DNA from: Chaetoderma sp. LZ-2023a
Taxonomy: Eukaryota; Mollusca; Caudofoveata; Chaetodermatida; Chaetodermatidae
Reading direction: 5' to 3'
Assembly: GCA_034401795.1 (NCBI GenBank)
Contig: CM067366.1
Span: forward strand, 83,624,147 to 83,688,146
Length of the DNA: 64,000 nucleotides
Shown here: piece by piece, positions 16,253 through 25,833 of the stretch
How the letters are laid out: every line of letters starts with the position of its first letter
How positions within the stretch are numbered: the stretch's first letter is position 1
Notes under the pieces: generated by a model
Seen by the model: the letters and a program-made list of their open reading frames with translations, nothing else
Database searches by the model: none
Told to the model about the DNA's origin: nothing
Made by a program: the position numbers and the translations under genes

Positions 16253-17009
16253 TCATTGTAATGTCATTGTAATGTAACTGTAATGTAATTGTAATGTAAC
16301 TGTAATGTAATTGTAATGTAACTGTAATGTAATTGTAATGTAATTGTAATGTAACTGTAATGTAATTGTAATGTAATTGTAATGTAACTGTAATGTCATT
16401 GTAATGTAACTGTAATGTAACTGTAATGTAACTGTGATGCAATTGTAATGTAACTGTAGTGTAACTGTAATGTAATTGTAATGTAATTGTAATGTAACTG
16501 TAATGTAATTGCAATGTAATTGCAATGTAATTGTAATGTAATTGTAATGTAATTGTAATGTCATTGTAATGTAATTGTAATGTAACTGTAATGTAACTTT
16601 AATGTAACTGTAATGTAATTGCAATGTAACTGTAATGTAACTTTAATGTAACGGTAATGTCACTGTAATGTAACTGTATTGTGACTGTAATGTAACTGTA
16701 ATGTAATTGTAATGTAACTGTAATGTAACTGTATTGTGACTGTAATGTAACTGTAATGTAATTGTAATGTAACTGTAATGTAATTGTAATGTAATTGTAA
16801 TGTAATTGGAATGTAATTGTAATGTAACGGTAATGTAATTGCAATGTAACTGTAATGTAATTGTAATGTAACTGTAATGTAACTGTAATGTAACTGTAAT
16901 GTAACTGTAATGTCATTGTAATGTAACTGTAATGTAAATGTAATGTAACTGTAATGCAATTGTAATGTAACTGTAATGTAACTGTAATGTAACTGTAATG
17001 CAATTGCAA
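16253..17009. repeat. Higher-order duplication of 8445-9201 and 10591-11001
   Basis: The variant order at 8,445-9,201 recurs at 16,253-17,009 (offset 7,808). Its 8,791-9,201 part also recurs at 10,591-11,001 (offset 1,800). All three share the same rare variants, for example AACGGTAATG, GTATTGTGACTG and TTGGAATG. The offsets are additive (7,808 = 1,800 + 6,008), which fits nested block duplications of the array. Confidence 0.85.
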
Positions 17010-18000
17010 TGTAACTGTAATGTAACTGTAATGTAATTGTAATGTAATTGTAATGTAATTGTAATGTAATTGTAATGTAACTGTAATGTAATTGTAATGT
17101 AATTGTAATGTAATTGTAATGTAATTGTAATGTAATTGTAATGTAATTGTAATGTAATTGTAATGTAATTGTAATGTAATTGTAATGTAACTGTAATGTA
17201 ATGTAATGTAATGTAATGCAATTGTAATGTAATTGTAATGTAATTGTAATGTAACTGTAACGTAACTGTAATGTAATTGTGATGTAATTGTAATGTAATT
17301 GTAATGTAATTGTAATGTAACTGTAATGTAATTGTAATGTAATTGTAACGTAACTGTAACGTAACTGTAATGTAATTGTAATGTAATTGTAATGTAACTG
17401 TAATGTAACTGTAATGTAACTGTAATGTAATTGTAATGTAACTCTAATGTAACTGTAATGTAATTGTAATGTAATTGTAATGTAATTGTAATGTAACTGT
17501 AATGTAACTGTAATGTAATTGTAATGTAATTGTAATGTAATTGTAATGTAATTGTAATGTAATTGTAATGTAATTGTAATGTAACTGTAATGTAATGTAA
17601 TGTAATGTAATGTAATTGTAATGTAATTGTAATGTAATTGTAATGTAACTGTAACGTAACTGTAATGTAATTGTAATGTAATTGTAATGTAATTGTAATG
17701 TAACTGTAATGTAATTGTAATGTAATTGTAATGTAACTGTAATGTAACTGTAATGTAACTGTAATGTTATTGTAACGTAATTGTAATGTAACTGTAATGT
17801 AACTGTAATGTAATTGTAATGTAAATGTAATGTAATTGTAATGTACCTGAAATGTAACTGTAATGTAATTGTAATGTAATTGTAATGTAATTGTAATGTA
17901 ACTGTAATGTAACTGTAATGTAATTTTAATGTAATTGTAATGTAATTGTAATGTAATTGTAATGTAACTGTAATGTCATTGTAATGTAATTGTATTGTAA

Positions 18001-18500
18001 NNNNNNNNNNNNNNNNNNNNNNNNNNNNNNNNNNNNNNNNNNNNNNNNNNNNNNNNNNNNNNNNNNNNNNNNNNNNNNNNNNNNNNNNNNNNNNNNNNNN
18101 NNNNNNNNNNNNNNNNNNNNNNNNNNNNNNNNNNNNNNNNNNNNNNNNNNNNNNNNNNNNNNNNNNNNNNNNNNNNNNNNNNNNNNNNNNNNNNNNNNNN
18201 NNNNNNNNNNNNNNNNNNNNNNNNNNNNNNNNNNNNNNNNNNNNNNNNNNNNNNNNNNNNNNNNNNNNNNNNNNNNNNNNNNNNNNNNNNNNNNNNNNNN
18301 NNNNNNNNNNNNNNNNNNNNNNNNNNNNNNNNNNNNNNNNNNNNNNNNNNNNNNNNNNNNNNNNNNNNNNNNNNNNNNNNNNNNNNNNNNNNNNNNNNNN
18401 NNNNNNNNNNNNNNNNNNNNNNNNNNNNNNNNNNNNNNNNNNNNNNNNNNNNNNNNNNNNNNNNNNNNNNNNNNNNNNNNNNNNNNNNNNNNNNNNNNNN
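18001..18500. other. Assembly gap (500 N)
   Basis: Exactly 500 unknown bases lie between the last satellite unit and unique sequence. A round 500 is usually a placeholder, so the real distance and array length are unknown and the join itself may be uncertain. Confidence 1.
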
Positions 18501-18915
18501 ATGGAAATGTGTCATGGTGATGGAAAACACATCATTTACAGTATCTAGGAAATTAAGAGCGCGTAGTGATGTTATAGTAATGGTTCCCACAGTAGTCCAG
18601 TCAATTTCCAGAAAATTGAAATCTCATTATTAATCAAGGTGAGTGCCTTTGGGCTGCTATAGTTTTTATAAATGTGTTGAGGTTTGTATCATTATCGGCA
18701 CATGCGTTATTACTACGGTATATTAGATAACCAAATTTCTAAGAAGCATTCCCAATGTAGAAATCAGCAGACTATGCCAAATCAGTGTGCGTTCTCAGGA
18801 AACCATCATATGTCAAACTGAATAGATAGATAATCTGTATGTAGACAGACAAAGTGATATGCATACTATATGTTTTAAACATAAATGCTACCGTAAATTG
18901 AATTTTATTAAATGG
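18501..18915. other. Unique AT-rich spacer, no gene seen
   Basis: Single-copy-looking AT-rich DNA between the assembly gap and the LINE. No satellite unit, coding exon or recognisable repeat was found in it. Confidence 0.6.
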
Positions 18916-18929
18916 AAGCAATAACGTAA
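18916..18929. repeat. Target-site duplication, left (LINE copy 1)
   Basis: AAGCAATAACGTAA here matches AAGCAATAAAGTAA at 20,089-20,102 with one mismatch in 14. The pair brackets the LINE remnant exactly and defines it as a single 5'-truncated insertion. Confidence 0.8.
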
Positions 18930-20088
18930 CGCATGCGTGTGTCGATAGTCATGTCCAAACACCGGGACTTCCACAAAACGGGCATCGACACAATTAAACA
19001 CTCAAAGAATCTAGATGTACTACGCGAGGTCAGTTGCAATGAAGATGAGCTACGACTAGTGAGACTACTGCTTGCAGACACCAAGCTGAGAGTACGAGTC
19101 AAGTCAGTGAAATCTGTAGAGTTTGAGACATCAATTGGATCCCCAAAGGGAGATGGTCTCTCTCCTGTGCTTTTCACCTGCTACCTTGCTGCCCCATTGA
19201 AATCAAAACCCCTAATGTCAATACTGGGCATGCCGCTAGAGATGTAATATGCCGACGATGTGGACTTCATAGACGAGAAAAAGAAACCCATTGACGAACT
19301 TCTCCCAATAGCTGCAAGCAAACTAAAAATTGTGAATCTCTTTATGAATGAATCCAAAACAGAGTTCGCCTACATATACCTATCGACAAAGCATGAAACT
19401 ATAGAAAATAACGACTCACTTCGTGGCGGCGAACCATGGAGGAAAAGTAAAATCCTGGGCTCACTTCTTTGCAGTACTGCTGACATTTCTGCACGCTACG
19501 TCATGGGGAACATGGCTTTCCAGTCCTTCTGGAAGCTATGGATTCGTAGATCAAAGATGCCCTTGATAAAGAGGATACGTTTATACAATGCAACCTGCGT
19601 ATCCTTGATGTTGTTTAACTGTAACAGCTGGGCAGCTCAAAAGGCAGCTCTAGACAAACTCGATGCCTGCCACCACAAACACTTACGCACCATCACTGGA
19701 CACCAATGGCCAGAGAGCATAATTTCCAACGATGCACTATACAAGATGGGTAATACGTCGCCGCTGTCTGTAAAAGTCGCCCAGCAAAGATGGTCCCTGT
19801 TTGGCCACGTGCTAAGGTCGCCAGAAGAGACACCAGCACAGAGAGCCTTGGAATTCGCTCTACTCGGTGCCAACAAATACAAAGCCAAGAGAGGACGTCA
19901 TTGCATAAATCTGCTAAGTGTGCTATGAGGTTACCTCACGAAAGCAGGACGCGGTACACTCAAGTCAAGAATGGACCTGAGGAAGCTAAGGATTTCGGCT
20001 GAGGACAAGACACAGTGGGCAAAAGCGAAGGACTGATTGCAGCTGTATGATGTTTCTACTACTACAGCCGCAGAATACAGTAATCATC
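18930..20088 (+). pseudogene. LINE copy 1: reverse transcriptase 3' half, 5'-truncated
   Basis: This is the C-terminal half of a non-LTR retrotransposon reverse transcriptase. Visible motifs are GSPKGDGLSPVLF (about 19,137-19,177), the catalytic YADD box at about 19,250, and a downstream domain ending in RWSLFGHVLRS (about 19,790-19,825), typical of RTE- or Jockey-like LINE C-termini. A TAA stop lies just before YADD and a TGA near 19,926 breaks the C-terminus, so the copy is dead. The 3' end, ACAGCCGCAGAATACAGTAAT, is shared with the second copy at 38,781 and has no poly-A tail. No endonuclease domain is present because the copy is truncated. Target-site duplications flank it. The clade assignment is inference. 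Confidence 0.9.
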
Positions 20089-20102
20089 AAGCAATAAAGT
20101 AA
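20089..20102. repeat. Target-site duplication, right (LINE copy 1)
   Basis: AAGCAATAAAGTAA, partner of 18,916-18,929 with one mismatch. It starts directly after the shared LINE 3' terminus. Confidence 0.8.
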
Positions 20103-20274
20103 GTATATATAGTCATGATAATTGATCATTTATCAGTTTTAGTTACTTAGTGTTAGGTTTAAGTTATGATTTCAAGGAGTAAAGCAAATTAACTCTTTAG
20201 CCCTTTAATGGCTAAATTAGGTCAAGAATATCAGATAATTTCCTTATTTAATTACCATATGCAGGCGATTTACT

Positions 20275-20315
20275 ATTGGAATGGCTGGCTTGGTTATCAA
20301 GCCAGTCATTCCAAT
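20275..20315. repeat. Hairpin repeat, family H1 (copy a)
   Basis: ATTGGAATGGCTGGCTTG is followed after 4-5 nt by its reverse complement with one mismatch. The core (C)TGGAATGACTGGC recurs at 20,744, 21,154 and 60,388, which marks a dispersed palindromic family. Confidence 0.75.
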
Positions 20316-20702
20316 GGTAATTTTCTTTTAAGTAGTCTCTGCAAATGTATGGCCATTCCTCAAGCCTACTGCAGAGGCTTGTTTGGCTGACTTCTCCATG
20401 GAATGTTTGCATTTGAAGGCTAAGGCTATTTATCCTTTAAAGATTACCACTAGACTGAGTGGCAGGTTCAATACACGAGACAGTCATTCCAAGAGAAATT
20501 TTCAAAAATAGCCTTATTGGCCATGTTGGCCTGCAAATGGGCATTCACTAAAATAGTTTCTATATTTTCTTGACAAATGCTGGCAATTAAAGCCGATATG
20601 CTTGGAAGCTGGTGAATGTTCCGAAAATCATTTGAATAGCAACAAGTGATTTGTTAAATTTTTTATTTTCAACCCGGACAAAATCAGTCCTGGGAAATAC
20701 AC

Positions 20703-20825
20703 ATTTGCAGGCCAAGAGAAAACTAGATTTAAAAATTGTTTAACACTGGAATGACTGGCCACCTGCTATTAATTGAGCCAGTCATTCCAGTGATAAATCT
20801 TGAATAAATCTCTTGACCTGCAAAT
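20703..20825. repeat. Hairpin repeat, family H1 (best copy)
   Basis: The outer inverted repeat ATTTGCAGGCCAAGAGA pairs with TCTCTTGACCTGCAAAT (one mismatch). A perfect inner stem, CACTGGAATGACTGGC, pairs with GCCAGTCATTCCAGTG. About 123 bp with no coding capacity, so a foldback or MITE-like element by structure. Confidence 0.8.
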
Positions 20826-21153
20826 GGACAACTACTAAGCAAAGGTTTTAATTTTCATGATAAATCTTAGCCATTAAATTAAGAATTATGATTATTGCTT
20901 ATTTTATTAAATCACGCCTTCAGCGCGATTAAGCAAGTTTCACTTCTTCCATCCTCCCTAAAAATGGTGACAGATTTGACAATTTGTTGATGGACTAAAA
21001 GTTTGGTTTAGCAGATAAGAAATAAGAATTACGCTTTGTTTGTGTTTCCAGAGAACATCTCTGTGGATTTGTGTCAAATTTGTTATGTTAATACATCTAG
21101 CTTGTGGCAAGTGTGTGTGTGCGCGTGCGTGCGTGTGTGTGTGTGTATTTTAC

Positions 21154-21196
21154 CACTGGAATAACTGGCTCGGTAACCGAGCCAGTCTTTCCAGTG
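21154..21196. repeat. Hairpin repeat, family H1 (copy c)
   Basis: CACTGGAATAACTGGCTCGG and its near-perfect reverse complement form a stem with almost no loop. To the right comes the family signature AAAAATAGTGTTCTCTTGACC followed by TGCAAAT. Confidence 0.75.
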
Positions 21197-21959
21197 ATAG
21201 ATTTACAAAAATAGTGTTCTCTTGACCTGCAAATAGATAGACCTCAAGACTACTGCAGAGGCGGTGTTACCATTAAAACGACAAGTTGGCACAAGAGGGG
21301 ATAATCAATTCCTACAATCACAATATTATTGAAGTTATGTAACACCATTGGCATGCTCTTCCAATTCTGTAGACATTTATTAATTAGTTTCTTTATTTTT
21401 GTGAAAATTTCACAGTTATTCGCATTGTTGGAGGATATTCTACCAAAATACGTCAAGCTGGGGAAGGTGTAGACAGAGTATCAATCTCTACCAGCAAGCA
21501 ATACAGGGAAGCGAGGCTCTATACAGGCTAGGAAAGGTGTATTCGTGGCTGATACAGAACTAAGTGGGCGGGGTAGCTCTAGTGCGAGGGTGGTGGTGGG
21601 TAGGGTCTATTTCACCATCTTTGTTCATGGGCTGGCTAATCAAGGTATTTAGACCAGAATATTTACCGGAGCTATGCCATATATTAATAAAGTTCCGTGA
21701 AATAGTCTACAGATTTGCGCCAAGTTTGTTCGTACCAAATAGTTTGTACGCTCACAATACCTCGTAGCCTAGTGAAATAGATAACGGGGTATTAGCTCAG
21801 TAGAACTTTCCAATAAATAAACAAACACATTTGTTTTTAACATCTAAACTATCTCACATTTATTTTTTATACACGTCTTTTCACAAACGCTGACCAAGAC
21901 AACTTTCCCAGCTTTCTCTCACCAGTTGCTTTTTATCTTAGTAGCTAGCCGATCGACCA

Positions 21960-21965
21960 CAGGGC
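21960..21965. repeat. 6-bp target-site duplication, left (CAGGGC)
   Basis: CAGGGC here is repeated exactly at 34,578-34,583, directly outside both terminal inverted repeats. A 6-bp duplication is the hallmark of Polinton/Maverick integration. Confidence 0.93.
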
Positions 21966-22065
21966 AGTAGTAAAGCCGGTAGTAGAAAAATACCACCTCC
22001 CTCCACAGGCAACCATTCCGTGATCCGCGGCTCCCACCGCCCTCTCAATTCCTGAGACATAGGGT
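21966..22065 (+). repeat. Left terminal inverted repeat
   Basis: 100 bp starting AGTAGTAAAGCCGGTAGTAG. Compared with the reverse complement of 34,478-34,577 it shows about 7 mismatches and no gap. Similarity fades just inside this point. Confidence 0.95.
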
Positions 22066-22103
22066 GCGGGGGCCACCACGGAACGGCTGCCAGGGAGGTA
22101 GGA

Positions 22104-23041
22104 TCATCCCGACACTACTACTAACAGGGGCTGAACGAGCCCTGTTCCATCCGGATCGATTGTGATCTTCATCCCCTCAGGGGCAAGGGCTAGCTGCTTC
22201 AGTCTGCCGCCAGCTAAGAAACGTATATGAGTCGTTTGCGGGCTAGTGAGTCCGACTCGGTGAAGCAGTTTAACAGCACCCTTGACGTTGGAGACATGTG
22301 ACACACCATCAAACCATAGGGTGCCATCCTGGAGGTTAACAGCTTATTCTGGTCCATCGAATGGACGACGCAGCAGGAGCTTTCCACCTGTAACCCCGAT
22401 CCGGGGACCCACCCTCGTCAGGGAGACACCTTCACCTATGTAGGTGAGGAAGGATGATCCCCGATTGTAGAGCTTTTGAACTGTCCCATACTTTTTCACA
22501 ACAGTGGAGAGGGGAGTAACGTCTATGTCAATGACTACGGGAGGCCTATATAGGGGCAACCATGTTTGCCAGTCACCCCCAGGTCCAGCGCGGTACCACA
22601 CTTCATTCTTCTCAAATATGAACTGCAGGCTCTTTGCCAGAGTCAATAGCATGCCATCATGGGCCATCGGTGAGGCACCGCTCGAATAGGGTTTGACCAG
22701 ATGAAAGCTGAGGTCGTTATTTAGGGTGTTGATGTCTGCCACCTCTGTATCCGAGAGCTCAATCAACGGCTCGAGGATGTACTTCCTCTTCGGGAAATCG
22801 TACTGAAACATGATCATGTGGCCATCTATGTTGCGACCCAGGCGCTAATTCGTCACATCCTTGAGGTCTCTGAGCAGCTCAACCCCATCACCACCAATGG
22901 GGTGGAGGGAGAATGCCTTTGAGTTGCTTCGTACTGTAGGGCGAATGACTTGCCATCGCTCTCTTCTACCTTGGCATCATCAACTGCTTACACATCTGCC
23001 AGGTCAGCAAGACCAGTCGAGTGAGCAAATATGGGTTCCAT
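22104..23041 (-). pseudogene. Element gene 1, unrecognised structural-type protein, broken
   Basis: A roughly 310-codon reading frame running away from a divergent promoter at 23,042-23,079. The ATG at 23,041 is supported by the shared upstream signal (GTTTAA then CTATAG). The longest open part (22,347-22,817) contains NIDGH-like and GDWQTWLPLYRPP segments rich in beta-type residues. I do not recognise the family. Lesions are a TAA at 22,988-22,990, a frameshift between about 22,900 and 22,980, a TAG at 22,845-22,847 and a TAA at 22,344-22,346, after which the same frame stays open to 22,104. Its position next to the left terminus and its length make a virion component possible, but that is inference only. 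Confidence 0.6.
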
Positions 23042-23079
23042 AGCACGCTATAGAAGGGGGTTAAACAGGAGATATAACC
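23042..23079. promoter_or_regulatory. Divergent promoter between element genes 1 and 2
   Basis: The 38-bp spacer carries TTAAAC (23,061-23,066) flanked by a TATA-like box on each side: CTATA (23,048-23,052) for the bottom-strand ATG at 23,041 and GATATAA (23,071-23,077) for the top-strand ATG at 23,080. The same arrangement recurs before other genes of the element. Confidence 0.65.
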
Positions 23080-23454
23080 ATGCCGATTGTAAGACTGCTG
23101 CTCTCCGGTAGTGAGAACGTAATCTCACCCTCTAGAGGGGAGAGGGGTGGTACAGTACCATGTAGAATGGGTCCTCTTCGGGGTGCCACAGGGGCCACAA
23201 CATACATACACGCCGATGTGCTACACCAACCTATGGGCAGTGCACACAGCAATTCACTGGTAGAAGTCGGCCGGGACGTGATAGAGTATCTCCCAGGTGC
23301 CAACAGCAACCTATGGAAAGTTATCAGTCCTAGCCTGTTCAGACCAGTAAATCACCTGTTTGACAGCCCCTTCATCAACATATATGCCAGCACGGATGGG
23401 ATATCGGACGCCCATTTAGAGTTTACACTCTTATTACTCATTGACCTGACATGA
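23080..23454 (+). CDS. Element gene 2, 124-aa protein of unknown function
   Basis: One of the few apparently intact frames in the element (124 aa). The start is fixed by a shared-type promoter directly upstream. The protein contains no recognisable domain, transmembrane helix or cysteine cluster. The middle has a Gly/Arg-rich stretch around residues 15-40 and the end is hydrophobic (LEFTLLLLIDLT). It overlaps the next frame by 4 bp (ATGA), which fits a compact viral-type layout. Function unknown. Confidence 0.55.
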   Translation: MPIVRLLLSGSENVISPSRGERGGTVPCRMGPLRGATGATTYIHADVLHQPMGSAHSNSLVEVGRDVIEYLPGANSNLWKVISPSLFRPVNHLFDSPFINIYASTDGISDAHLEFTLLLLIDLT

Positions 23455-23829
23455 TATCATGCCAGCATTATCTGACCTTGGCCGAGATGATGAAGAAAGA
23501 GGTTCGCCCCTTCATGACCCCTATACAGATAAAGGCTGAGCCTGGTGGCTTCTCAGACGAGGATGAGCCAGATGTCATACAGTGGAAAGAGGAGATGGCG
23601 CAGAAGTGTCAGACCAAGAAAATCATCCAGCGGCGGACCTACTATCTTGGTGATAAGGTAAGGTCCAGATGTCACGTCTCAGAAAGCTACTGGCATCCGA
23701 CATGGTGCTGGATGACCTCTGTCTAAGAGACGTCTGTCTCGAAACCAGCAAGCTGGCACGGTTCGCCAGGCGCTCCAAAATGAACCCTTTTATGACTCGT
23801 GAGCAGATTCTGCAGGTGATGCAGGTTTA
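23451..23829 (+). pseudogene. Element gene 3, small charged protein, frameshifted
   Basis: The first part (23,451 to about 23,650) encodes an acidic-then-basic segment with FMTPIQIKAEPGG and DEDEPDVIQWKEE. The reading then continues in another frame to a TAA near 23,829, with MSRLRKLLASDMVLDDLCL and a second, related NPFMTREQIL motif. The likely frameshift is near 23,650. RPFMTPIQI and NPFMTREQI look like two versions of one motif. No known domain was recognised. The coding signal is fair because codon-like composition continues across the break. Confidence 0.5.
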
Positions 23830-23844
23830 ATCTCCAGGTATACT
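23825..23844 (+). promoter_or_regulatory. Promoter-like signal before element gene 4
   Basis: GTTTAA at 23,825-23,830, TATA at 23,839-23,842 and ATG at 23,845. It fits the pattern shared by other genes of the element. Confidence 0.55.
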
Positions 23845-24429
23845 ATGACAAAATCAGAGTGGCGGAAGCAACCAGAAATATACCTCTCCATGACTGCTGA
23901 CGAGGGGGGTACAGTACACGGCTGGCGACTCCAGCAGATAGATATCATCAGACAGAATCTCGTCCATGAGGCAGAAAAGTACAGCAGAACGCACAGGCGA
24001 TATAAGACAGCCTACAACGTCCTCGCGCGTACAACCACTGCAGCGGGTGTGATTGGAGCCAGTGCTGGGGTGGCAGCTGTGGCCACTCTCGCTACAGGGG
24101 TGGGGGCAATCGTCGCCATCCCGCTGGGTGGCGTGGCACTAGCCGTCACTGTCTTGGCCACGGGCTTGGGGATGCGGCAGCGGCAGATCACAAGGAGGCT
24201 GGAAAAGCATGCTAAGTACGTGACACTGGCACAGAGTATGCTACGGACTATCGACGAGTCTGTCAGCAAAACTCTCGAGGATGGCCAGGTCACCAATGAA
24301 GAGTACTGCCATATATTGAAGGTCCAAGCCCTGTACCGCACGGAGAAACCTAAAGTGCAACAGCAATACCTCAAAGGCTCCAGCGGGTGGGTTGATATGG
24401 AGGAGTTAAAAAACGAGATGTTACGGTGA
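23845..24429 (+). CDS. Element gene 4, 194-aa membrane protein with Gly/Ala-rich hydrophobic core
   Basis: An intact frame of 194 aa. Residues 1-60 are hydrophilic and probably helical. Residues about 66-110 form a long Gly/Ala/Val-rich hydrophobic region, enough for two membrane passes. Residues 111-194 are a basic then mixed helix (RRLEKHAKYVTLAQSM, DGQVTNEEYCHIL). From memory, proteins with this exact plan (amphipathic N-part, glycine-rich double helix, then KHxK-VTLA and a D-x-I/V-x-E/DEEY-like tail) occur widely in marine-invertebrate virus-like elements. I know no assigned function. The start is supported by the promoter signal at 23,825-23,844. It is one of the better preserved genes here. 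Confidence 0.75.
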   Translation: MTKSEWRKQPEIYLSMTADEGGTVHGWRLQQIDIIRQNLVHEAEKYSRTHRRYKTAYNVLARTTTAAGVIGASAGVAAVATLATGVGAIVAIPLGGVALAVTVLATGLGMRQRQITRRLEKHAKYVTLAQSMLRTIDESVSKTLEDGQVTNEEYCHILKVQALYRTEKPKVQQQYLKGSSGWVDMEELKNEMLR

Positions 24430-24484
24430 GGTCGCCTCGCTGGGCTTTGGAGTCGAGACGACCACAAATAGTGTGCTCCGGTAG

Positions 24485-24504
24485 CTTTAAGAACACCAGT
24501 ATAG
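24485..24504 (+). promoter_or_regulatory. Promoter-like signal before element gene 5
   Basis: CTTTAAG at 24,485-24,491, TATAG at 24,500-24,504, then ATG at 24,505. It fits the shared pattern. Confidence 0.5.
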
Positions 24505-25764
24505 ATGGGCCTCCCACTGAACCTCACGACAGTCATCCGGAGCCAATCGCCCCTCCTGGGTACACCCTTGACTGGCCTGAGAGGCCTACTCGATGATATA
24601 CCAGAGCTAACACCGTTCTTCATCACAGTGAATGGATGGTCCGAACCAGCTTCTCCATCAAACCACGACCGCTGACAAACCACCCATCACCATCAAGGAT
24701 GCGAAACAAACTCATACGTGGATGGCTGCTCCACTTTGCCGTGTTATGTGCCATGGCAGGATGTGGAGTAAGTTCCACCCTGCTTCACTCCTATTCTGGT
24801 ACTCCTGAAGCTGTGCTCATCGCCAGCTGTCTCAGATTCCACGTGTACTTCATGGTGCGACGAATCCTCCATGAGCTGGGTGCAAGCCTCGCTGATACAA
24901 ACGACTTCGACCCACAGCTCAACAGTCATAGCGTCTCAGCGGCCAGCAGACTACAGAGAGCGTTCAGCGCTCACCCAGACTATCGGTGGCATGGTGGTGA
25001 CAACAGCGGTCTAGGGGTTATGTATGGTGACCCCGAGACGTGACTACTCAGGATTCCCATATCAAACACCCCAATGAGTAGGCAGTCGGAAGACGACATT
25101 CTCGTTCGATCCAGACTCTGACCCTGGAGCACTGGTGCAAAATATGCACATCACTGGCTTGCGGCAGGACTATCCAGATGTGTGGAAGTACTTTGTCCCA
25201 CACACCACCTCAGGCCTCAAACCAGGAGGGATCATTCAGATCAACCAGTCCCTGGAAGCACTGTGCTACTGCCCCCTTACAGCACAGACCAAGCTGCATC
25301 ATTCCATAGATGGTGTCAGCGGCGCAGAGGTCCAGGCCATGTTCATCAGTCTCGTTGAGGATATGATCCTCGTGCCAGTCCCCAGTAGTCGTATTGCTAA
25401 GTTCCAGCAGGGGTTGCAGAAGGTCCTTCGCAAACTTGACTTTGCTATTTCGCCACACCTACGGTTGATTCCGAGCAACTTGATCGTGAACATCGAGGAC
25501 CTCCAAGTCAGGGGCTATAACAACATGATAGTCGAGGGGAGTTCCCCCGGTGTCCACTTCAACTTCAACACTGCCATCAACGCACCTACGTGTAGTACGA
25601 GCCATACAGGCGTTCCGACCCTGACACTGCAACCAGTCGACACGGCAGCTCCAGGTGACCCAACACTGCAGCCAGTTGACACGACACCGCTTCCCGTGGT
25701 AGCTCTACGTGTGGTGTCAGGCCTAGCTATCATGATGCTCGGGATCAGCCTACTCTGCCGCTAG
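24505..25764 (+). pseudogene. Element gene 5, unrecognised protein with C-terminal membrane anchor, broken
   Basis: Starts at an ATG with the shared promoter signal. The first segment is open to a TGA near 24,673. The middle is best read in a second frame that is open at 24,636-25,043, and the last part (about 25,078-25,764) is open again in the first frame. A TGA lies at 25,075. The final part has GLKPGGIIQINQSLEALCYC, a duplicated TLQPVDT segment near residues 20-40 before the end, and a C-terminal hydrophobic helix (VVSGLAIMMLGISLLCR) that should anchor it in a membrane. No named family is recognised. I treat it as one gene because the pieces abut and run in the same direction. Two adjacent genes are also possible. 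Confidence 0.5.
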
Positions 25765-25833
25765 CAAATCAGCTATAAGACTATCCTGACTCTCTACAGT
25801 AGCAGTGGGGATCACGGTGAGACACTGAACCAG

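Larger units (their letters stand above)
1..18000. repeat. 11-bp satellite array
   Basis: The whole stretch is a head-to-tail array of an 11-bp unit, mainly TAATGTAACTG and TAATGTAATTG. Minor variants are TAATGTAGCTG, TAATGTGACTG, TAATGTACCTG, TAATGTCATTG, TAATGTTATTG and TAATGCAATTG. Because 11 is not a multiple of 3, three units (33 bp) make one coding period. The bottom strand therefore reads as the same 11-residue peptide, permuted, in every frame, while the top strand has a stop in every frame. I see no unique sequence inside the array. It starts before the window and ends at an assembly gap, so its true size is unknown. A role such as centromeric, pericentromeric or subtelomeric satellite cannot be decided from sequence. 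Confidence 0.97.
20103..21959. other. AT-rich intergenic DNA with hairpin repeats and a GT microsatellite
   Basis: No convincing coding sequence. It holds three hairpin repeats (listed separately), partial copies of the same family around 20,485-20,540, and a (GT)n/(GCGT)n microsatellite at about 21,107-21,146. The stretch 21,250-21,959 shows nothing I recognise. Confidence 0.7.

Noticed and set aside
1-17221. Many long bottom-strand open frames with QLHYNYITITL-type repeats, as if coding a fibrous repeat protein
   Set aside because: They follow directly from an 11-bp repeat without stops on one strand. All three frames are equally open, there is no start context, and frames end only at unit indels.
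1-18000. Telomeric repeat
   Set aside because: The unit is 11 bp, TAATGTAACTG-like, with much variation. It does not match TTAGGG-type or other known telomere repeats and no chromosome end is seen.
17976-18590. Open frames running through the N gap
   Set aside because: Unknown bases give no stops, so the frames are artefacts.
21783-21830. tRNA-like A box (TAGCTCAGTAG)
   Set aside because: No B box at the right distance and no cloverleaf.
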